A stretch of DNA of 64,000 nt. Source: Silene conica (Eukaryota; Streptophyta; Magnoliopsida; Caryophyllales; Caryophyllaceae). The notes beneath the pieces were generated by a model. The model was not told the origin of the DNA. It saw only the letters and a list, made by a program, of their open reading frames with translations, and did no database searches. The DNA is taken from assembly GCA_029255685.2 (NCBI GenBank), contig CM055320.2:8418614-8482613 (forward strand), read 5' to 3'. The position numbers and the translations under genes are program-made. Positions 10,260 through 22,437 of this stretch are shown here, piece by piece (the first letter of the stretch is position 1; the number at the start of each line of letters is the position of its first letter).

Positions 10260-11995
10260 TCACTCATCACCATCATCATCATCTCCATCGCCTCCGGTAC
10301 CGCTCACATCTCCTTCTCCATTGCCCTCATCTACTACCATGTAGTCGCCCGGGTTGGTCACGAAATCACGGAAGGGAGAGGCGTGCGAGCCACTAGCTCC
10401 CGAATCACCAAACATGCCATGGGGAGAAGGGTGACCTTGAGGGCGGGGTGCCGAGTCCACATCCCCACAGAAGTTGGGGGGAAAGATCGGGTTAGAGAAA
10501 TAACCCGGAGTAACATTGATCTCCCCGAAAAAACGCCCCTCTAGAGGCACATATCCATTCTCGGGAGGCATGTAGTAAGATGGGCGACCACCGTCCTCAT
10601 GATGAAGTCTCTGGCGGACAGAATGGTCGTAGCTGGGGAACTGCCCATAGGCCTGATCGTGGTATATGTAATCAAGCCTATAACTCAAATCCCTATACCG
10701 CTAATCCGCCAAAGCTTGGCGCTCGTCAGCAAGGTCGGCCGCCTTCTTCATCCCCAAATCAACCCGGGCCATAAAGTCAATGAGGTCCTGGGGCATGGTG
10801 AAAGACTGAGTAGAAGGACCGGAGCCGGATGTAGATCCCTGATAGTATGAAGGACCGCTCTGGAAAGGGGGCATGGTAATGGGGGGCTGTTGAAATGGCT
10901 CAAACTGAAGGTCAGAAGGAGTGGTACCCGTCCTATCTCGGCCATAAACTCTCGGAGCACGCTGATCTGGAGGAGCTCATCGGGGTCCACCTCAATATCA
11001 AGGAGGTATGAGGGCTTCCCTGGCACAACTCTCATCCTCTCGGTGTTTGGCAAGGGCACCGAATTCCTGAACTTATTATCCACGCGAATCTGCCAATACT
11101 CATTACGATCGTTGGGGTTATACCTTATCCACCCCAAAGCCTCCTTTAAGTACCAGCGAGATAGCACGTTCTCACCCTGAATGAAGTCCACTGTAAAATG
11201 CCTTTGACAAAGGTCGTTGGCAATCAAAGTGACCATCCCCCCAACACATATGGGGGTAGTAAGCTGAGGTTGGGATGCCAACCTACTCAAGTGAAGCGCC
11301 ATGTGGTGAGCAATATTGAGTTTCGGCCCACTAACCAAGTAACACCCCAAAATCTCGAGCTCCGTGGTGGTAAAATTGTGAGGCTCATCCCTAGAGAAGA
11401 CGGTCCACCCCATGAACCTATGCCAAATCCTAATCGGTGCCAAATGCACCCTATTAGCCGGTTTCTTCTTAGTTTTATCACTTACTAACCCGGTTATGGC
11501 GGTCCAAATAGCCTCGGTATCAAAGCCCTCCGGAGGCTTAATGGGCAATTTTCCGTCGAGCCCAAAAATGAGACCGAAGTCCTCCAATGTAAGACGATGT
11601 TCCCTATTCATTAAACGAAATTCCAAGAAAGCAACCTTCCCTAAATTCCGATTCTTAGTAACTACAAGGGAGCTCAAAAACTCCCAAGTCAATCTAGGGG
11701 AAGTGTGAATCGGTCTAGTTTCATACAATGTCTTCATCCCCAAACCATCAAACAACTCCCCAGTAATTTTTTCAATCCCAATCTCCCTCAAACCTGCCCT
11801 ATCAATGAACCTAGACGGATGAAGAGCGCGATGTTTAAAGTAAGTGAAGTTACCTTTCTGTTGTATGGTGGCAAATCGGAGGCCGGGAAAGCAAGGATCC
11901 GGACCAATGTTGCTACTATCCATCACATTCTGCACTTCTTGCTCCACACTCGGGTCATGCCTTGATTTCGATCGCCTTTCCGTTCTTCCTGACAT
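10260..11995 (-). pseudogene. Broken env-like / Athila-type accessory gene downstream of pol
   Basis: A 415-residue open frame begins at 11995 with a basic N-terminus (MSGRTERRSKSRH). It contains a globular region with an 'HTSPRLTWEFLSSL' motif and 'LTLEDFGLIFGL', which resemble the Athila ORF downstream of or replacing env. Its function is not established; an envelope-like or nuclear role has been proposed for such ORFs. The natural frame is lost at about 10930, where coding potential shifts to another minus-strand frame. That frame continues, interrupted by a TAG stop (+ 10701-10703), into a C-terminal segment rich in Gly, Ser, Pro and acidic residues that ends at 10260. There are thus one indel and one nonsense change. 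No signal peptide or clear transmembrane helix is visible in the remaining sequence. It lies about 0.85 kb past pol. Confidence 0.75.
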
Positions 11996-12844
11996 GGTTA
12001 TTTTGAGGTGAGGTGATGAGGGAATGAAGGGGGGTTTTGATTTGGAGTGTTTGGATGTGTTGTTGAAGGTAAGGGATGAGAGTGAGAGGAGGAAAATAAG
12101 AAAGGATGAAGAAGAAGTGAAGATGAAATGAGAAAAAAATGAAGGGGATTGCGTTTTAAATTACCGCGACAGAACACTCTCAGCCGGTCAGGGACCGGCC
12201 GCCGGTCGACCGGCTGAGAGTTAGGGTTTGGGATTTTTTTTCAATTTTTCGAATTTTTTCTAAGGCATTGATTCTGAGCCGGCGGACCGGCTGCCGGCGG
12301 ACTGGCTGCCGGCCGACCGGCTCAAAATCCGTCTTCAGCTTTTCCTTCGTCTTCTCTTCTTTTTCAAACTCACTCACAAAAACTCACAGGAGTCACAGCC
12401 GGTGGACCGGCTGCCGGCCTACCGGCTGGGGATCCTTCTTCGTCTTCTTTTTCTTCAACTTCTTCACTTACAAAAACTCCCAGGTCCTCCCAGCCGGTAT
12501 GGGACCGTCGGCCGGTAGGCCGGCTGGGAGTACCTGTACACAATTTCGAAAAATAATTTAATGGAACATAAAAATCGACTTTGCCAACAACGGTTTTGCC
12601 TATTATCCTCCGACTATACTCATGAATTACCCACAAACAAGCAACCATCATATCCAAATCTCTCATGCAAGCTAAAAATTAAATTAAAAACCGAACTAAC
12701 CATTAAACTAGCATGCAAACTACTCGAAAGAGAGAAAACTAATACTTACAACCGGTGGTTATTAAGTGACTCCACCAAACCTTTCATGAACAAACTTCCT
12801 TGAAATCAATCCTCCTCGGGGAGTGGGTCCCCGAGGTCAATAAC
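11996..12844 (-). repeat. Spacer between gag-pol and env-like gene carrying four GC-rich palindromic modules
   Basis: This gene-less spacer holds four copies of the palindromic module that also lies in the U3 of the same element: at about 12180-12221, 12277-12327, 12397-12432 and 12489-12530. They share the CAGCCGG / ACCGGCTGCCGG / CCGGCTG arms, and the second is an expanded form. They sit just upstream of the env-like start in the transcription direction, the place where a subgenomic promoter or splice acceptor for env would be expected. Confidence 0.8.
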
Positions 12845-15800
12845 TTATACGGTACCTTTGGAATCTCCTTGGTAATAACGCTTGATCCGATGTCCGTTGA
12901 CTTTGAAGTTGCCACCGCCTTCACTCCAAAGTTCAAAGGCCCCATGAGGTGAAATATCCGTTACTTTGAAGGGCCCGGACCACCGTGATCTAAGTTTTCC
13001 CGGAAAATTCTTGACTCTTGAATTGAAAAGGAGAACAAGGTCTCCTATGCTCACATTCTTCTTCATTAACTTGGCATCATGCCACTTCTTCGTTTGCTCC
13101 TTATAGAGTTTTGAACTCTCATAAGCCTCATATCTAAGCTCCTCAAGCTCACTCATTTGCAAGAATCTTTTCTCCCCGGCCATGTCTAAGTCGAAGTTCA
13201 TCTCCTTCAAGGCCCACCAAGCCTTGTGCTCAAGCTCCACCGGTAGGTGGCATGCTTTCCCGTACACAAGCTTGTAGGGAGTCATTCCTATAGGCGTCTT
13301 GTAAGCCGTCCTCAAAGCCCATAACACATCATTCAACTTTTGGGACCAATCTTTCCGGTTCTTTTGTACCACCTTCTCCAAAATAGCCTTGATTTGACGA
13401 TTTGAAACCTCCACTTGCCCACTAGTTTGAGGATGGTAGGCAAGTGCTACCTTGTGGGTCACTCCATAAGAGGCTAGGAGGGCTTTGAATGTATGTTTCC
13501 GGAAGTGAGAACCTCCATCACTTATCACAATTCGGGGTACACCAAAACGAGGAAAGATTATGGTCTTGAAGAGCTTTACCACGACCTTGGAGTCATTGGT
13601 GGGGGAGGAACCCGCTTCTATCCATTTCGAGACATAGTCCACGGCTACCAAGATGTACTCATTCCCGCATAAATTGGGGAAAGGTCCCATGAAGTCAATC
13701 CCCCAACAATCAAACAACTCAATCTCCAAGATGGTTTTTAGGGGCATCTCATTCCTTTTACCGATGTTGCCGGACCTTTGACAAGCGTCACAAGATCTAA
13801 CTACGTCGTGAATGTCTTTAAACATAGAAGGCCAAAAGAACCCTCCTTGAAGAACCTTGGCTATAGTCCGTGAAGCCGCCAAGTGCCCTCCATAGGCGGA
13901 GTTGTGAAGCCGATCCATAATTTCAAGCCCCTCTTCCTTGGATACGCATCTCCTCAAGAGTCCATCCCCACACTTCTTGAAAAGGTAAGGATCATCCCAA
14001 AAATATCTTTTAGCATCCACTTTCAACTTTCTCTTATCCCTTGCCTCCAACTCCTCCGGGATAAAGCCATTAACAAGATAATTGGCAATATCCGCAAACC
14101 AAGGCAACTTATTGCCTATTGCCATCAAGCTATCCTCACGCAACCATTCATTGATCGGGCCATCCCTATCATGCAAACCATGATCTTCAAAAGTCAATTT
14201 AGACAAGTGGTCCGCAACTACATTCTCCGACCCCGACTTGTCTCTTATCTCTAGATCAAATTCTTGTACCAAAAAGACCCATCTCAAGAGCCTTGGTTTG
14301 GCATCCTTTTTCAACATTAAATGCCTCAAAGCGGTGTGATCGGAGTACACCACCACTTTAGATCCCATGAGATATTGTCTAAACTTCTCAATGGCATGCA
14401 CTATTGCCAACATCTCCTTTTCGGTTGTGGAATATTTCGCTTGAGTTTGATCAAGAGTCTTTCTTGAATAGTATATCACGTGGTGTTTCCTATCCACAAC
14501 TTGACCTAGGACCGCTCCTACCGCGAAATCGGACGCGTCACACATGATCTCAAAAGGCAATCCCCAATCCGGAGCACGAATAATAGGAGCTGTCACAAGT
14601 GCTTCTTTGATCCTAGAAATGGCTTCAAGACAATCATTAGTAAACAAAAAGGGAGCATCCTTGAGAAGAAGAGAAGTCAATGGCTTGGCAATTTTTGAAA
14701 ACTCCTTGATAAAACGCCGGTAAAAGCCGGCATGTCCAAGAAAACTCCTCACCCCTTTCACATTGGTGGGGGGTGACAAATTCTCAATGACCGCCACCTT
14801 TGCACCATCGACCTCTATCCACCTCTTGGACACTATGTGACCAAGCACAATCCCCTCCTCCACCATGAAATGACACTTTTCCCAATTGAGGACAAGGTTG
14901 TGCTCCTCACATCTTTTCAACACATTTTCAAGATTAGAAAGCCCTAGGTCAAAAGAATCACCATGGACACTAAAATCGTCCATGAAAACCTCCATACTCT
15001 TCTCTAGAAAATCGGCAAAGATAGCCATCATGCACCTTTGAAAGGTGCCGGGTGCATTACACAACCCGAATGGCATCCTCCGATAAGCATACACACCTTG
15101 GGGGCATGTAAAGGTTGTTTTCTCTTGGTCTTCCGGGTGAATGGGCATTTGAAAAAACCCGGAATAACCGTCAAGAAAACAATAGTACGAATGCCCCGCA
15201 AGTCTATCTAACATTTGATCAATGAAGGGGATTGGGAAATGGTCCTTGAGAGTGGCCGCATTCAACTTTCGGTAATCAATACACATCCTCCAACCCGTCA
15301 CCGGACGAGTCGGTAGGAGAGTCCCATCCTCTTTTGTAACCAATGTCACACCCCCCTTCTTGGGGACAACATGGACGGGGCTCACCCACCGGCTATCCGT
15401 GATCTCGTAGATGATGCCGGCCTCAAGCAACTTAAGAAATTCACCCTTCACTACATCCGCCATTTTTGGATTCAATCTCCTTTGACCTTCCACCTTAGGT
15501 CGACTCCCTTCCTCAAGAATTATTCTATCCATGCAAAGGTTCGGGCTTAGCCCCTTGATGTCGTCAAGGCTATACCCTAATGAGCTTCTATGTTCCTTCA
15601 AAGTTGAAATAAGTTTGGATTCTTGGTGCTCATTAAGGTTAGCATTGATGATCACCGGGTAAGCCTCTCCCTCCCCAAGAAAGGCATACTTTAGGGAGGG
15701 AGGAAGGGTTTTGAGTTGTACCTTTGGAGGGAGCATCCCCTCCACCTTCTCAACTTCCTCATCTTCTAGCTCAATGTTCTCATCCATTTCTTTGTCTTCA

Positions 15801-18484
15801 CAAGTTGTAATGCCACACAATTGTTCCATGTGACTTTCCTTCTCTTCTTCCATCTCTACCATCTCCCTTACCACTTGCTCCACAATGTCCAATGTGAATG
15901 CCTCATCATGCTTTGGACCTTTCATCATATTAGGTAGATTAAACTCAATTTTGTCATCCCCAACTCTAAAGGTGAGCCGCCCATTCTTCACGTCTATCAA
16001 GACGCCTCCGGTAGCCAAGAAAGGCCTACCAAGGATGATGGGAGTGTGGCTATCCTCCGGGATATCAAGGACAACAAAATCGGCGGGGATTAAATGTTTA
16101 CCCACCTTGACGGGTACGTCCTCAAGCACCCCCAAAGGGCGCTTGACGGACCTATCCGCCAATTGGAGGGTGATTCTTGTGGGAACTAAATCATTCAAAC
16201 CAATTCTTTTCGCAACTTTCAAAGGGAGCACACTTACACTAGCTCCTAAATCACAAAGGGCACGAGAGATTGGAATGCCACCGACTATGCAAGGGATAGA
16301 GAAACTCCCCGGATCACCAAGTTTCTTTGGCTCCTTTTGGAGGAGAAGTGCACTACACTCCTCCCTCATAGACATTACTTCTTGGTCACCCAAGGTTCTC
16401 TTGCCCGACAAGATTTCTTTTAAAAATTTGGAGTAAGTCGGCATATTCAATATCACCTCCGTAAAGGGAAGAGTCACTTCAAGTTTTTCAATCATTTTAC
16501 AAAAGTTTGTGAACTTGAAGTTCTCTTTTCCCTTCAAGGCCCTTGAAGGATAAGGCAAGCTAGTAGATTGAGGGTTAGATAGTACCTTGGTGGGTGTTGG
16601 TTTGTTTGTTGCCTTAGTAGTTGGTTGTGCAACCAACTCTTCTTGTCTAGCATCCACCTCCTCCAAGATAACTTCTTCTTCTTTCTCCTCATAAGGGAGG
16701 TCCTCCATATAAAAGTCATCATCCCTTGAAGTGCTACCATCAACTTCCTTTCCTTTCTCCTTCATAAGCTCCAAAATAGGCTCCTCTTCACCATAATTGT
16801 AGTCTTTGTACGGGTCCTCTAGCTCCGTTCCACTTCTCAAGATCACCGCATGTGCTTGGTGATTGTGTGAGGCATCTTTGGAACTTTGGCCTTGGGCAAG
16901 GAAGCCGCCCGGTGGCCTTTGAGGATTTGCTAGAGCTTGAGAGGCAACTCGAGCCTCCATTTCCCGTATCTCTCTTTGGTTGGCACTCTTCAAATTCGCC
17001 ATCTCTTGGGTGTGAGTTGCTTGCATGTTCTTGACAAGTTTCAACAACTCTCCCACTTGGGAATCACTTGTGTCTTGGTGAGGTGCATTGGTGAGGGGCA
17101 AGGGGAACCCATAATCGTTCCTTGCACCCCCACCTTGGGAGTTTCCTCTCGGAGCTTGGTTGTTGAAGTTTTGGCCTTGGTTGTTTGATGGGAAGTTTTG
17201 GTTGAAATTTTGATTGAAGTTTGGGTTGTTGGGATTTTGGTTGTTGTTGAAGTTTTGTTGTTGAGGGTTGTGGTTAAAGGTGTTTTGGTTTTGATTGGAG
17301 TTGTTTTGGAATGGTGGTTGGTTGAGATTTTGGTTTGGTGGATTGAGGTTTTGGTTGTTGAAATTTGGGTTGAAGTTGTTGAAATTTGGGTTATTGTAAC
17401 CTTGATCATTGAAGTTTGGTGCAAAGCCTTGATTGGCTTGGTTAGATTGGTTACCTTGGTAGAAATTGTTGTTGTTGAAATTGTTCCTCGGATTGAAGTT
17501 TCCACCCCTTGGTTGAAAACCGGGTGGATTTTGCACTTGAGGTTGTTGGATTTGATGAGGATTCAACACATTGGTGCTTTTGTAACTCATGTAAGGACTC
17601 CCTCGAATCCCTTGATGGTAGTAGTTTGAATTGGGGTTGAAAGTGTTTTGCCCTCTAGAATTATTGAACGCTTGGAAAGCATACAATTCTTCCTCACTTC
17701 CACTTCCCTCAATTGAGTTGTTTGCACATACTTCGAATGTGTGACCATTTCCTCCACACAAATCACATGAGGCTACACTATTCACTTGGTACATCCCCGG
17801 GACATTGCTCTTTGTCTCTTTGCTTGTGGAGCCCTTAGTCAATTCTTCCAACTTCTTGGTTAACATGTCCAACTTGGCATTGGTTTCCTCGTTTGCCTTT
17901 GAGTTGGAAACGTGCTCACTAGGGTAATTGCTACTCCTTCTCAAGACATTTCCCCGAGTACCATAATTTTCCTCCGAATCAACGATCTTTTTGATGAGCT
18001 TCGTTCCCGTCTCATGCGGCAAGTGGTCAAAGCTACCCCTCGCCGATGCATTAACCATCTCTTTCGTCCGTGGGTGAAGAGTCTGAAAAAAGTTTTGGGT
18101 CGTGTACCAAGTGGGTATCCCGTGGTGGGGACACTTAGCAAGCAAATCTTGGTATCGATCCCAAGCTTCTCCCAAAGATTCTCCCTCGTCTTGCTGAAAT
18201 TGAGTTATCTCATTCCGGAGCATCGCGGTCTTAGAGGACGGGTAGTACTTGGCAAGGAAGGCCGTTGCCAAGTCGTCCCAAGTGGTGAAAGTGTTTGGAG
18301 CATGGACATTTAACCACCTATCCGCCTTGTCAGTTAAGGAATAGGGGAAAAGCATAAGCCTTAAGGTCTCCTCGGGCACTCCCGTTTTTTTAATCATTGC
18401 CACTTTACCCTTGAACTTTCTCAAGTGCCCATGAGCATCTTCATGAGAAGCTCCGCTAAAGGCGTTCTTCTCGATAGAGCTCAT
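12845..18484 (-). CDS. gag-pol: Element C gag-pol polyprotein (Athila-like), N-terminally interrupted
   Basis: This is an uninterrupted 1879-residue frame. Gag capsid domain occupies about residues 10-160. A CCHC zinc knuckle is at C240, C243, H248 and C253. An Asn/Gln-rich, prion-like low-complexity stretch covers about 275-450. Aspartic protease motif DLGAS is near 745, reverse transcriptase with FMDDF near 1170, and RNase H ([13 protein letters not shown]) near 1315. Integrase has an HHCC-like zinc region at about 1525-1570 and D, D, E acidic residues near 1598 (DFMGPF), 1655 (ISDGGSHF) and 1693 (SGQVEVSNR). The frame begins at ATG 18484, directly after an in-frame TAA (+ 18485-18487), beyond which the gag frame continues upstream. 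The natural start is therefore probably the upstream one and this ATG is fortuitous. All pol catalytic motifs look intact. Confidence 0.93.
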   Translation of the reverse strand: MSSIEKNAFSGASHEDAHGHLRKFKGKVAMIKKTGVPEETLRLMLFPYSLTDKADRWLNVHAPNTFTTWDDLATAFLAKYYPSSKTAMLRNEITQFQQDEGESLGEAWDRYQDLLAKCPHHGIPTWYTTQNFFQTLHPRTKEMVNASARGSFDHLPHETGTKLIKKIVDSEENYGTRGNVLRRSSNYPSEHVSNSKANEETNAKLDMLTKKLEELTKGSTSKETKSNVPGMYQVNSVASCDLCGGNGHTFEVCANNSIEGSGSEEELYAFQAFNNSRGQNTFNPNSNYYHQGIRGSPYMSYKSTNVLNPHQIQQPQVQNPPGFQPRGGNFNPRNNFNNNNFYQGNQSNQANQGFAPNFNDQGYNNPNFNNFNPNFNNQNLNPPNQNLNQPPFQNNSNQNQNTFNHNPQQQNFNNNQNPNNPNFNQNFNQNFPSNNQGQNFNNQAPRGNSQGGGARNDYGFPLPLTNAPHQDTSDSQVGELLKLVKNMQATHTQEMANLKSANQREIREMEARVASQALANPQRPPGGFLAQGQSSKDASHNHQAHAVILRSGTELEDPYKDYNYGEEEPILELMKEKGKEVDGSTSRDDDFYMEDLPYEEKEEEVILEEVDARQEELVAQPTTKATNKPTPTKVLSNPQSTSLPYPSRALKGKENFKFTNFCKMIEKLEVTLPFTEVILNMPTYSKFLKEILSGKRTLGDQEVMSMREECSALLLQKEPKKLGDPGSFSIPCIVGGIPISRALCDLGASVSVLPLKVAKRIGLNDLVPTRITLQLADRSVKRPLGVLEDVPVKVGKHLIPADFVVLDIPEDSHTPIILGRPFLATGGVLIDVKNGRLTFRVGDDKIEFNLPNMMKGPKHDEAFTLDIVEQVVREMVEMEEEKESHMEQLCGITTCEDKEMDENIELEDEEVEKVEGMLPPKVQLKTLPPSLKYAFLGEGEAYPVIINANLNEHQESKLISTLKEHRSSLGYSLDDIKGLSPNLCMDRIILEEGSRPKVEGQRRLNPKMADVVKGEFLKLLEAGIIYEITDSRWVSPVHVVPKKGGVTLVTKEDGTLLPTRPVTGWRMCIDYRKLNAATLKDHFPIPFIDQMLDRLAGHSYYCFLDGYSGFFQMPIHPEDQEKTTFTCPQGVYAYRRMPFGLCNAPGTFQRCMMAIFADFLEKSMEVFMDDFSVHGDSFDLGLSNLENVLKRCEEHNLVLNWEKCHFMVEEGIVLGHIVSKRWIEVDGAKVAVIENLSPPTNVKGVRSFLGHAGFYRRFIKEFSKIAKPLTSLLLKDAPFLFTNDCLEAISRIKEALVTAPIIRAPDWGLPFEIMCDASDFAVGAVLGQVVDRKHHVIYYSRKTLDQTQAKYSTTEKEMLAIVHAIEKFRQYLMGSKVVVYSDHTALRHLMLKKDAKPRLLRWVFLVQEFDLEIRDKSGSENVVADHLSKLTFEDHGLHDRDGPINEWLREDSLMAIGNKLPWFADIANYLVNGFIPEELEARDKRKLKVDAKRYFWDDPYLFKKCGDGLLRRCVSKEEGLEIMDRLHNSAYGGHLAASRTIAKVLQGGFFWPSMFKDIHDVVRSCDACQRSGNIGKRNEMPLKTILEIELFDCWGIDFMGPFPNLCGNEYILVAVDYVSKWIEAGSSPTNDSKVVVKLFKTIIFPRFGVPRIVISDGGSHFRKHTFKALLASYGVTHKVALAYHPQTSGQVEVSNRQIKAILEKVVQKNRKDWSQKLNDVLWALRTAYKTPIGMTPYKLVYGKACHLPVELEHKAWWALKEMNFDLDMAGEKRFLQMSELEELRYEAYESSKLYKEQTKKWHDAKLMKKNVSIGDLVLLFNSRVKNFPGKLRSRWSGPFKVTDISPHGAFELWSEGGGNFKVNGHRIKRYYQGDSKGTV

Positions 18485-18856
18485 TTACGAAGGGTGTATT
18501 TCGAAATTTTGAGGAACAAGAGTCCCAAAGTTGATTGGATTAGTGGTGTCATTGTGATTGGGCCGGTTATGATCACGAAGGGCGGCCATTGTATGAATTT
18601 GTGGGTTATTTGGAACGTGTGGTGATGGTGGTGGTGATTGATAAAACGGGTTATCAAAATTGTCGGATGTTGGGCTAGGATTGCTTTGATTGGGGCTTGG
18701 TGGTTCGGGTGAAGAGGGGTTGTTATAGCTAGTAGATTCTTGGGACGCAATTCTTACCCTTGCTATGGTCTTCCTCCTCAAGGCCCGGAAAAGCCTCTCC
18801 GGTTCGGAAGTTGACAACAAAGAGTTAGATTCACCCCTAGGCATAAAACTTAGCAA
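18485..18856 (-). pseudogene. gag: N-terminal part of element C gag, separated by a stop codon
   Basis: A 123-residue frame lies in the same reading frame as the downstream gag-pol, with a Pro/Ser/Asn-rich segment and ending 'NFEIHPS' then TAA. Related Athila gag proteins continue without a break here, so a single nonsense change has split gag. Its first Met codons are at 18856 and 18844; either could be the original start. Confidence 0.75.
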
Positions 18857-19026
18857 ACAATTAGTCGTCCTAGTGCTTTTTAGGCACTAGGGTGAGCAAT
18901 ATAGCAACCACTCTACAATTAACTACCAAATCTTTGATCAAAACAAAACAAGCTCAACTAACTCAAGACTAAAACTAAAACTAAACTATACAACTTCTAG
19001 CACCGTCCCCGGCAACGGCGCCATTT
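18857..19026 (-). promoter_or_regulatory. Element C leader with tRNA-Asp primer binding site
   Basis: On the minus strand, three bases after the LTR end comes TGGCGCCGTTGCCGGGGA (+ 19006-19023). It is complementary to the 3' end of plant tRNA-Asp. Element E has the same primer site. The rest is a short AT-rich leader before gag. Confidence 0.9.
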
Positions 19027-20611
19027 TGATGCGCGAGATTTAGTCGTCGGTTCTCACGATCAAACACATTTATAAAACCCAAATTAGTAGTATAATAGGG
19101 TTATCGTTCGCGAAGACGGTGAGGATAGTTGTATAGTTAAGTTCTAATCGTAACTTGAGTTGGGGTAATATGTTTGGTTTGAAATGACTAATTAACTAAG
19201 GACAAACAATTGAAGTAAATAAATCTAGATGAAATTGATGATAAAGAGGACTAGGGTGTCGGGGGTCACCTAGGTAAGTCGGTAGCCAAACGTAAGATAA
19301 CGGTCTTGTGTCACTTCTATGGTAGGTCTAGGGTTGTCTCTTCTCTCGAGTCGACTACCCTTAGGTCAAGACTAGTCCTAGCTTTCGCTACAAACCAAGC
19401 TAACCTAACACACAAGCATGCTCATGAAACCCAAGACTATCTTCTAAAGCAAACAAAGCGAAGACTAACACCCAACCGTCGTTGAGGCATTTCGTCGAAC
19501 ACGTAACATGCAAGATGTGAAAAATTAACCAAAGAAGCAAACAAGACCAACCCTAAGCATTTTTCATGGCTACTAACTACCCAAGCAAACCCCTAACCCT
19601 AGAATGAAACTACTCACTCACGATTAAGGAAAACATATGAACAAGTGAAGCATAGATGATAAACATTATGAGAAATGGCAAAAACACAAACAATAGATTA
19701 AAAGAAACTTAAACAAATGCAATAACTAAGTAGAGATTAGAAAGATTATACCAATAGCAAAGGAAAAGGAAGAAACTTGGATAACAAGTTGAAGAGTTCT
19801 TTCAAATCCTTCAAGTTACAACCCAAAATATCCTCTACAAATGCCCAAGAAGATTACTAGAGAGATTACTAAAGAAAGATTAACTAGATTGAAAGATTAA
19901 ACTAAGATCTAAGGAGTATTAAATATTTAAGAGAGTTTTTGTAGACTAAGTGTATGCTAATGAAACAGTAAAACCCTAGAAATATGCTTAGAAATGTGTG
20001 ATAACAAAATGATACAAGTGCGGGTTTATATAGTGCTCGAAAATACGAAAAGTGACTCCCAGCCGGTCGACCGGCAGCCGGTCTGGGACCGGCTGAGAGT
20101 CCAAATATAGACTTCTGAAAGTTTCTTCACATGGCCAAGCTTCCCAGCCGACCGGCCGGCTGCCGGTCTGGCACCGGCTGGGAGGCCTAATCCTCCAATC
20201 TGATTTTTTCTTCAATTCTCAACTTGTACAGGTCCCCTCAGCCGGTGGACCGGCTGCCGGTTGTCCACCGGCTGGGAGCCTTTTCTCAAGGAACTGGAAA
20301 TTTCTTCTTTTTTCTCCAAAGTCTCAAGTCATGGCTCCCCAGCCGGCCTGCCGGCCGCCGGTTGGGAACCGGTTGGGAGGGCCTGGCATGCTTCCTTCAC
20401 AATTCTTTGACATTTCTTCATAATTCGCTCTAAATTCGGCTCGATTTCTCCCGTTTCTTCGCCCCCGCCGTAATGCCTACAAAAAGTGAATCGAATAGGA
20501 ATATACGAGGCAACGGACGTAAAAACAACCAAAGACACGCAAATCGAGGTCGAATCGTGACCGAAAATAAAGAATATGTAAAGAAAATGATGACCAAAAT
20601 GGAGCTCATCA
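19027..20611 (-). repeat. Element C 5' LTR (1585 bp)
   Basis: This is a direct duplicate of 5621-7320. It carries four GC-rich palindromic modules (about 20057-20378) and the TATA box (about 20026-20036). It lacks one module unit of about 115 bp present in the other LTR. Confidence 0.93.
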
Positions 20612-20616
20612 TTCCT

Positions 20617-20683
20617 TTAAGAGATTTATACGTGTTGTCGCACTAACTGTTGAGGACACTAGCTCCAACAATCTCCCACTTGT
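20617..20683 (-). repeat. Remainder of element B 3' LTR and polypurine tract
   Basis: 20617-20670 completes the B LTR after the C insertion and ends CTCCAACA. Directly beside it the minus strand reads AAGTGGGAGAT (+ 20671-20683), the typical Copia polypurine tract that primes plus-strand synthesis. Confidence 0.9.
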
Positions 20684-21453
20684 CCGTACAAGTGTATGTG
20701 CGATAACCGATTCTCATATCCAATTAAATTTCTCCCACTCAATGTAAAACAATTTGCAAATCTGTATTCACAAAGCTCGTATTTTACAAGCGATCTGTAT
20801 CAAGAGTGGTTTCCCCGACTAGAGAGTAACTCAACTGATAACGAATCATTATTCGAGCTTGGCCAAGCATTTCAGTTACTACTCCTCGAGTGGCCCTGAG
20901 AAATATTAAAACCTGATGAGGGGTGGATATTTCCTTCAACTCGAATCTTGCAGATGTAAGCACAGTATGAAATGACCCAAAAAAATCTGCTTAGCCCCAG
21001 TTACGGTCAGCTAGTGAGAAAGAAATCAAAGTCACCCAAAATTGCCCTTTATCTCAAGAAACAGTCGACAGTCAAAAGAATCGACTCAAGGAACACGATG
21101 GACGTCTTATCCACGACCCGACACCGAATGTTCAATAACATTTAGGACTCCATTGCGCCGTCACGAAAATTGTCCTACGAGTTATCGTTATAATCTCGTA
21201 TCTATGATCGATCAGTCAACGGTTTGACTTATGGTTTATTGAACCCACCATCAATCGACGTCACAAAATAAATGCCAGAGTTATCAGCTCGTGTAGGCGA
21301 TTACGGACTAAAACAAATATAATGTAATTCAGTTCACTTTTGTGCTGTTCAATGTTGTCAGTACAATCCACAAGAAAAACAATATATAAAACAAAATCGA
21401 TGGTGTTATAAATAGTATATGAAATAGATACAATATCCAATTCACAAAAAGTA
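20684..21453 (-). other. Element B 3' non-coding region
   Basis: Between the pol stop (TAG, + 21454-21456) and the polypurine tract there is about 0.77 kb without a recognisable gene. Confidence 0.6.
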
Positions 21454-21810
21454 CTAATACAACTCAGGAACACGTTTAATTCCCATTGAAATAGCGTGCC
21501 CTTTATGTTTATCATGTCTTAATGGTTTAGTGAGAGGATCTGCGATGTTGTCATCTGTCGCAATCTTGTCTATTGATCACTATCTCCTTTTGCTCCACGT
21601 AGTCTCGAATGAGGTGAGCTTTCCGCAGTACATGTCTAGATTTGTTGCTAGACTTAGGCTCCTTAGCCTGGAAGATGGCACCTCTATTATCGCAATAGAT
21701 GGTGATCGGGTCGTTCGAACTAGGAACTACAGTGAGTCCTTGTAAGAACTGACGCATCCATATAGCTTCCTTTGCAGCTTCCGAAGCGGCATAGTACTCG
21801 GACTCAGTTG
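21454..21810 (-). pseudogene. pol: Element B pol 3' end (RNase H C-terminus), cut by element D
   Basis: This is the C-terminal part of a Copia polyprotein, beginning at the D insertion with 'TTESEYYAASEAAKEAIW' (RNase H) and 'ITIYCDNRGAI'. It continues to a conserved 'NIADPLTKPL'-type tail in another frame, so a frameshift lies near 21560. It ends at a TAG (+ 21454-21456). It is the direct continuation of 26200-29783 once D and one TAGAA copy are ignored. Confidence 0.85.
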
Positions 21811-21815
21811 TAGAA

Positions 21816-22327
21816 TGATACGGTTGCTGATACAGGTGCAGACACATTGGGCCGTAATCTACTGTTGGTCGAAGGATTGTCAAATGCAAGGGCCCAGTTC
21901 GTCACTCTGATTTCGTTCGTTGGGCTGGTCTGATTACTACTACAAAGTGTTTACGTTGCATTTAGTTTTGAGTCAATAAAGGGTTTATTGCCCATTTAAG
22001 TGAATTTTTATTTCTATAATTATTGCCCTTAATTACTAGAATTATTGGCCTTAATTGAGTAGTTTGATTTTTGGTTTTAAGAGTCTCAATTGTTGCATTG
22101 TACGTTTCTTTTCGTTGAGGCTACTTATAGTCTTCAATTTGTAGTTTCAATTCATTCAGAAATTATAAGAAAAACCCGTTGCTTGTTAAGCACAACAAAT
22201 CCGTTATTATTCATCTTGCGCATTTGAATTTTAACTTGTCGTTCAAAATAGGTCTTGAGTCTGTCACCATTGGTGAGTTATAGGTCTAATTCATTAAATA
22301 TCGCTTCCGCTCTTTTAATTCGCATCA
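21816..22327 (+). repeat. Element D 5' LTR
   Basis: This 512-bp LTR is a direct duplicate of 25683-26194. It is followed by primer site TGGTATTAGAGC at 22332-22343. Confidence 0.92.
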
Positions 22328-22437
22328 TTAGTGGTATTAGAGCTTCGGCTCCTGATTTTCCATTAATCGAGACGGTCCTGTAATCTCGATTTCACAAAAA
22401 AAAAAAAAGAACGTTAACTTTTAACACACAAAAAAAA

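Larger units (their letters stand above)
5621..20611 (-). mobile_element. Element C: near-complete Athila-like Ty3 LTR retrotransposon with env-like gene
   Basis: This is a 15-kb element with perfect TSD TTCCT (5616-5620 and 20612-20616). The uninterrupted target can be read in the other LTR of B at about 32816. The LTRs have TG...CA ends. In the minus direction the order is 5' LTR (19027-20611), tRNA-Asp primer site (19006-19023), gag-pol (18856 to 12845), a GC-rich repeat spacer, env-like gene (11995 to 10260), 3' non-coding region, polypurine tract at about 7321-7345, and 3' LTR (5621-7320). Gene order and tRNA-Asp priming fit the Athila/Tat group. A gag stop codon and env lesions make it probably inactive, although pol is open throughout. 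Confidence 0.93.

Noticed and set aside
13883-18313. Open frames antisense to the element C gag-pol
   Set aside because: They are shadows of a clear polyprotein on the other strand and have no recognisable motifs of their own.
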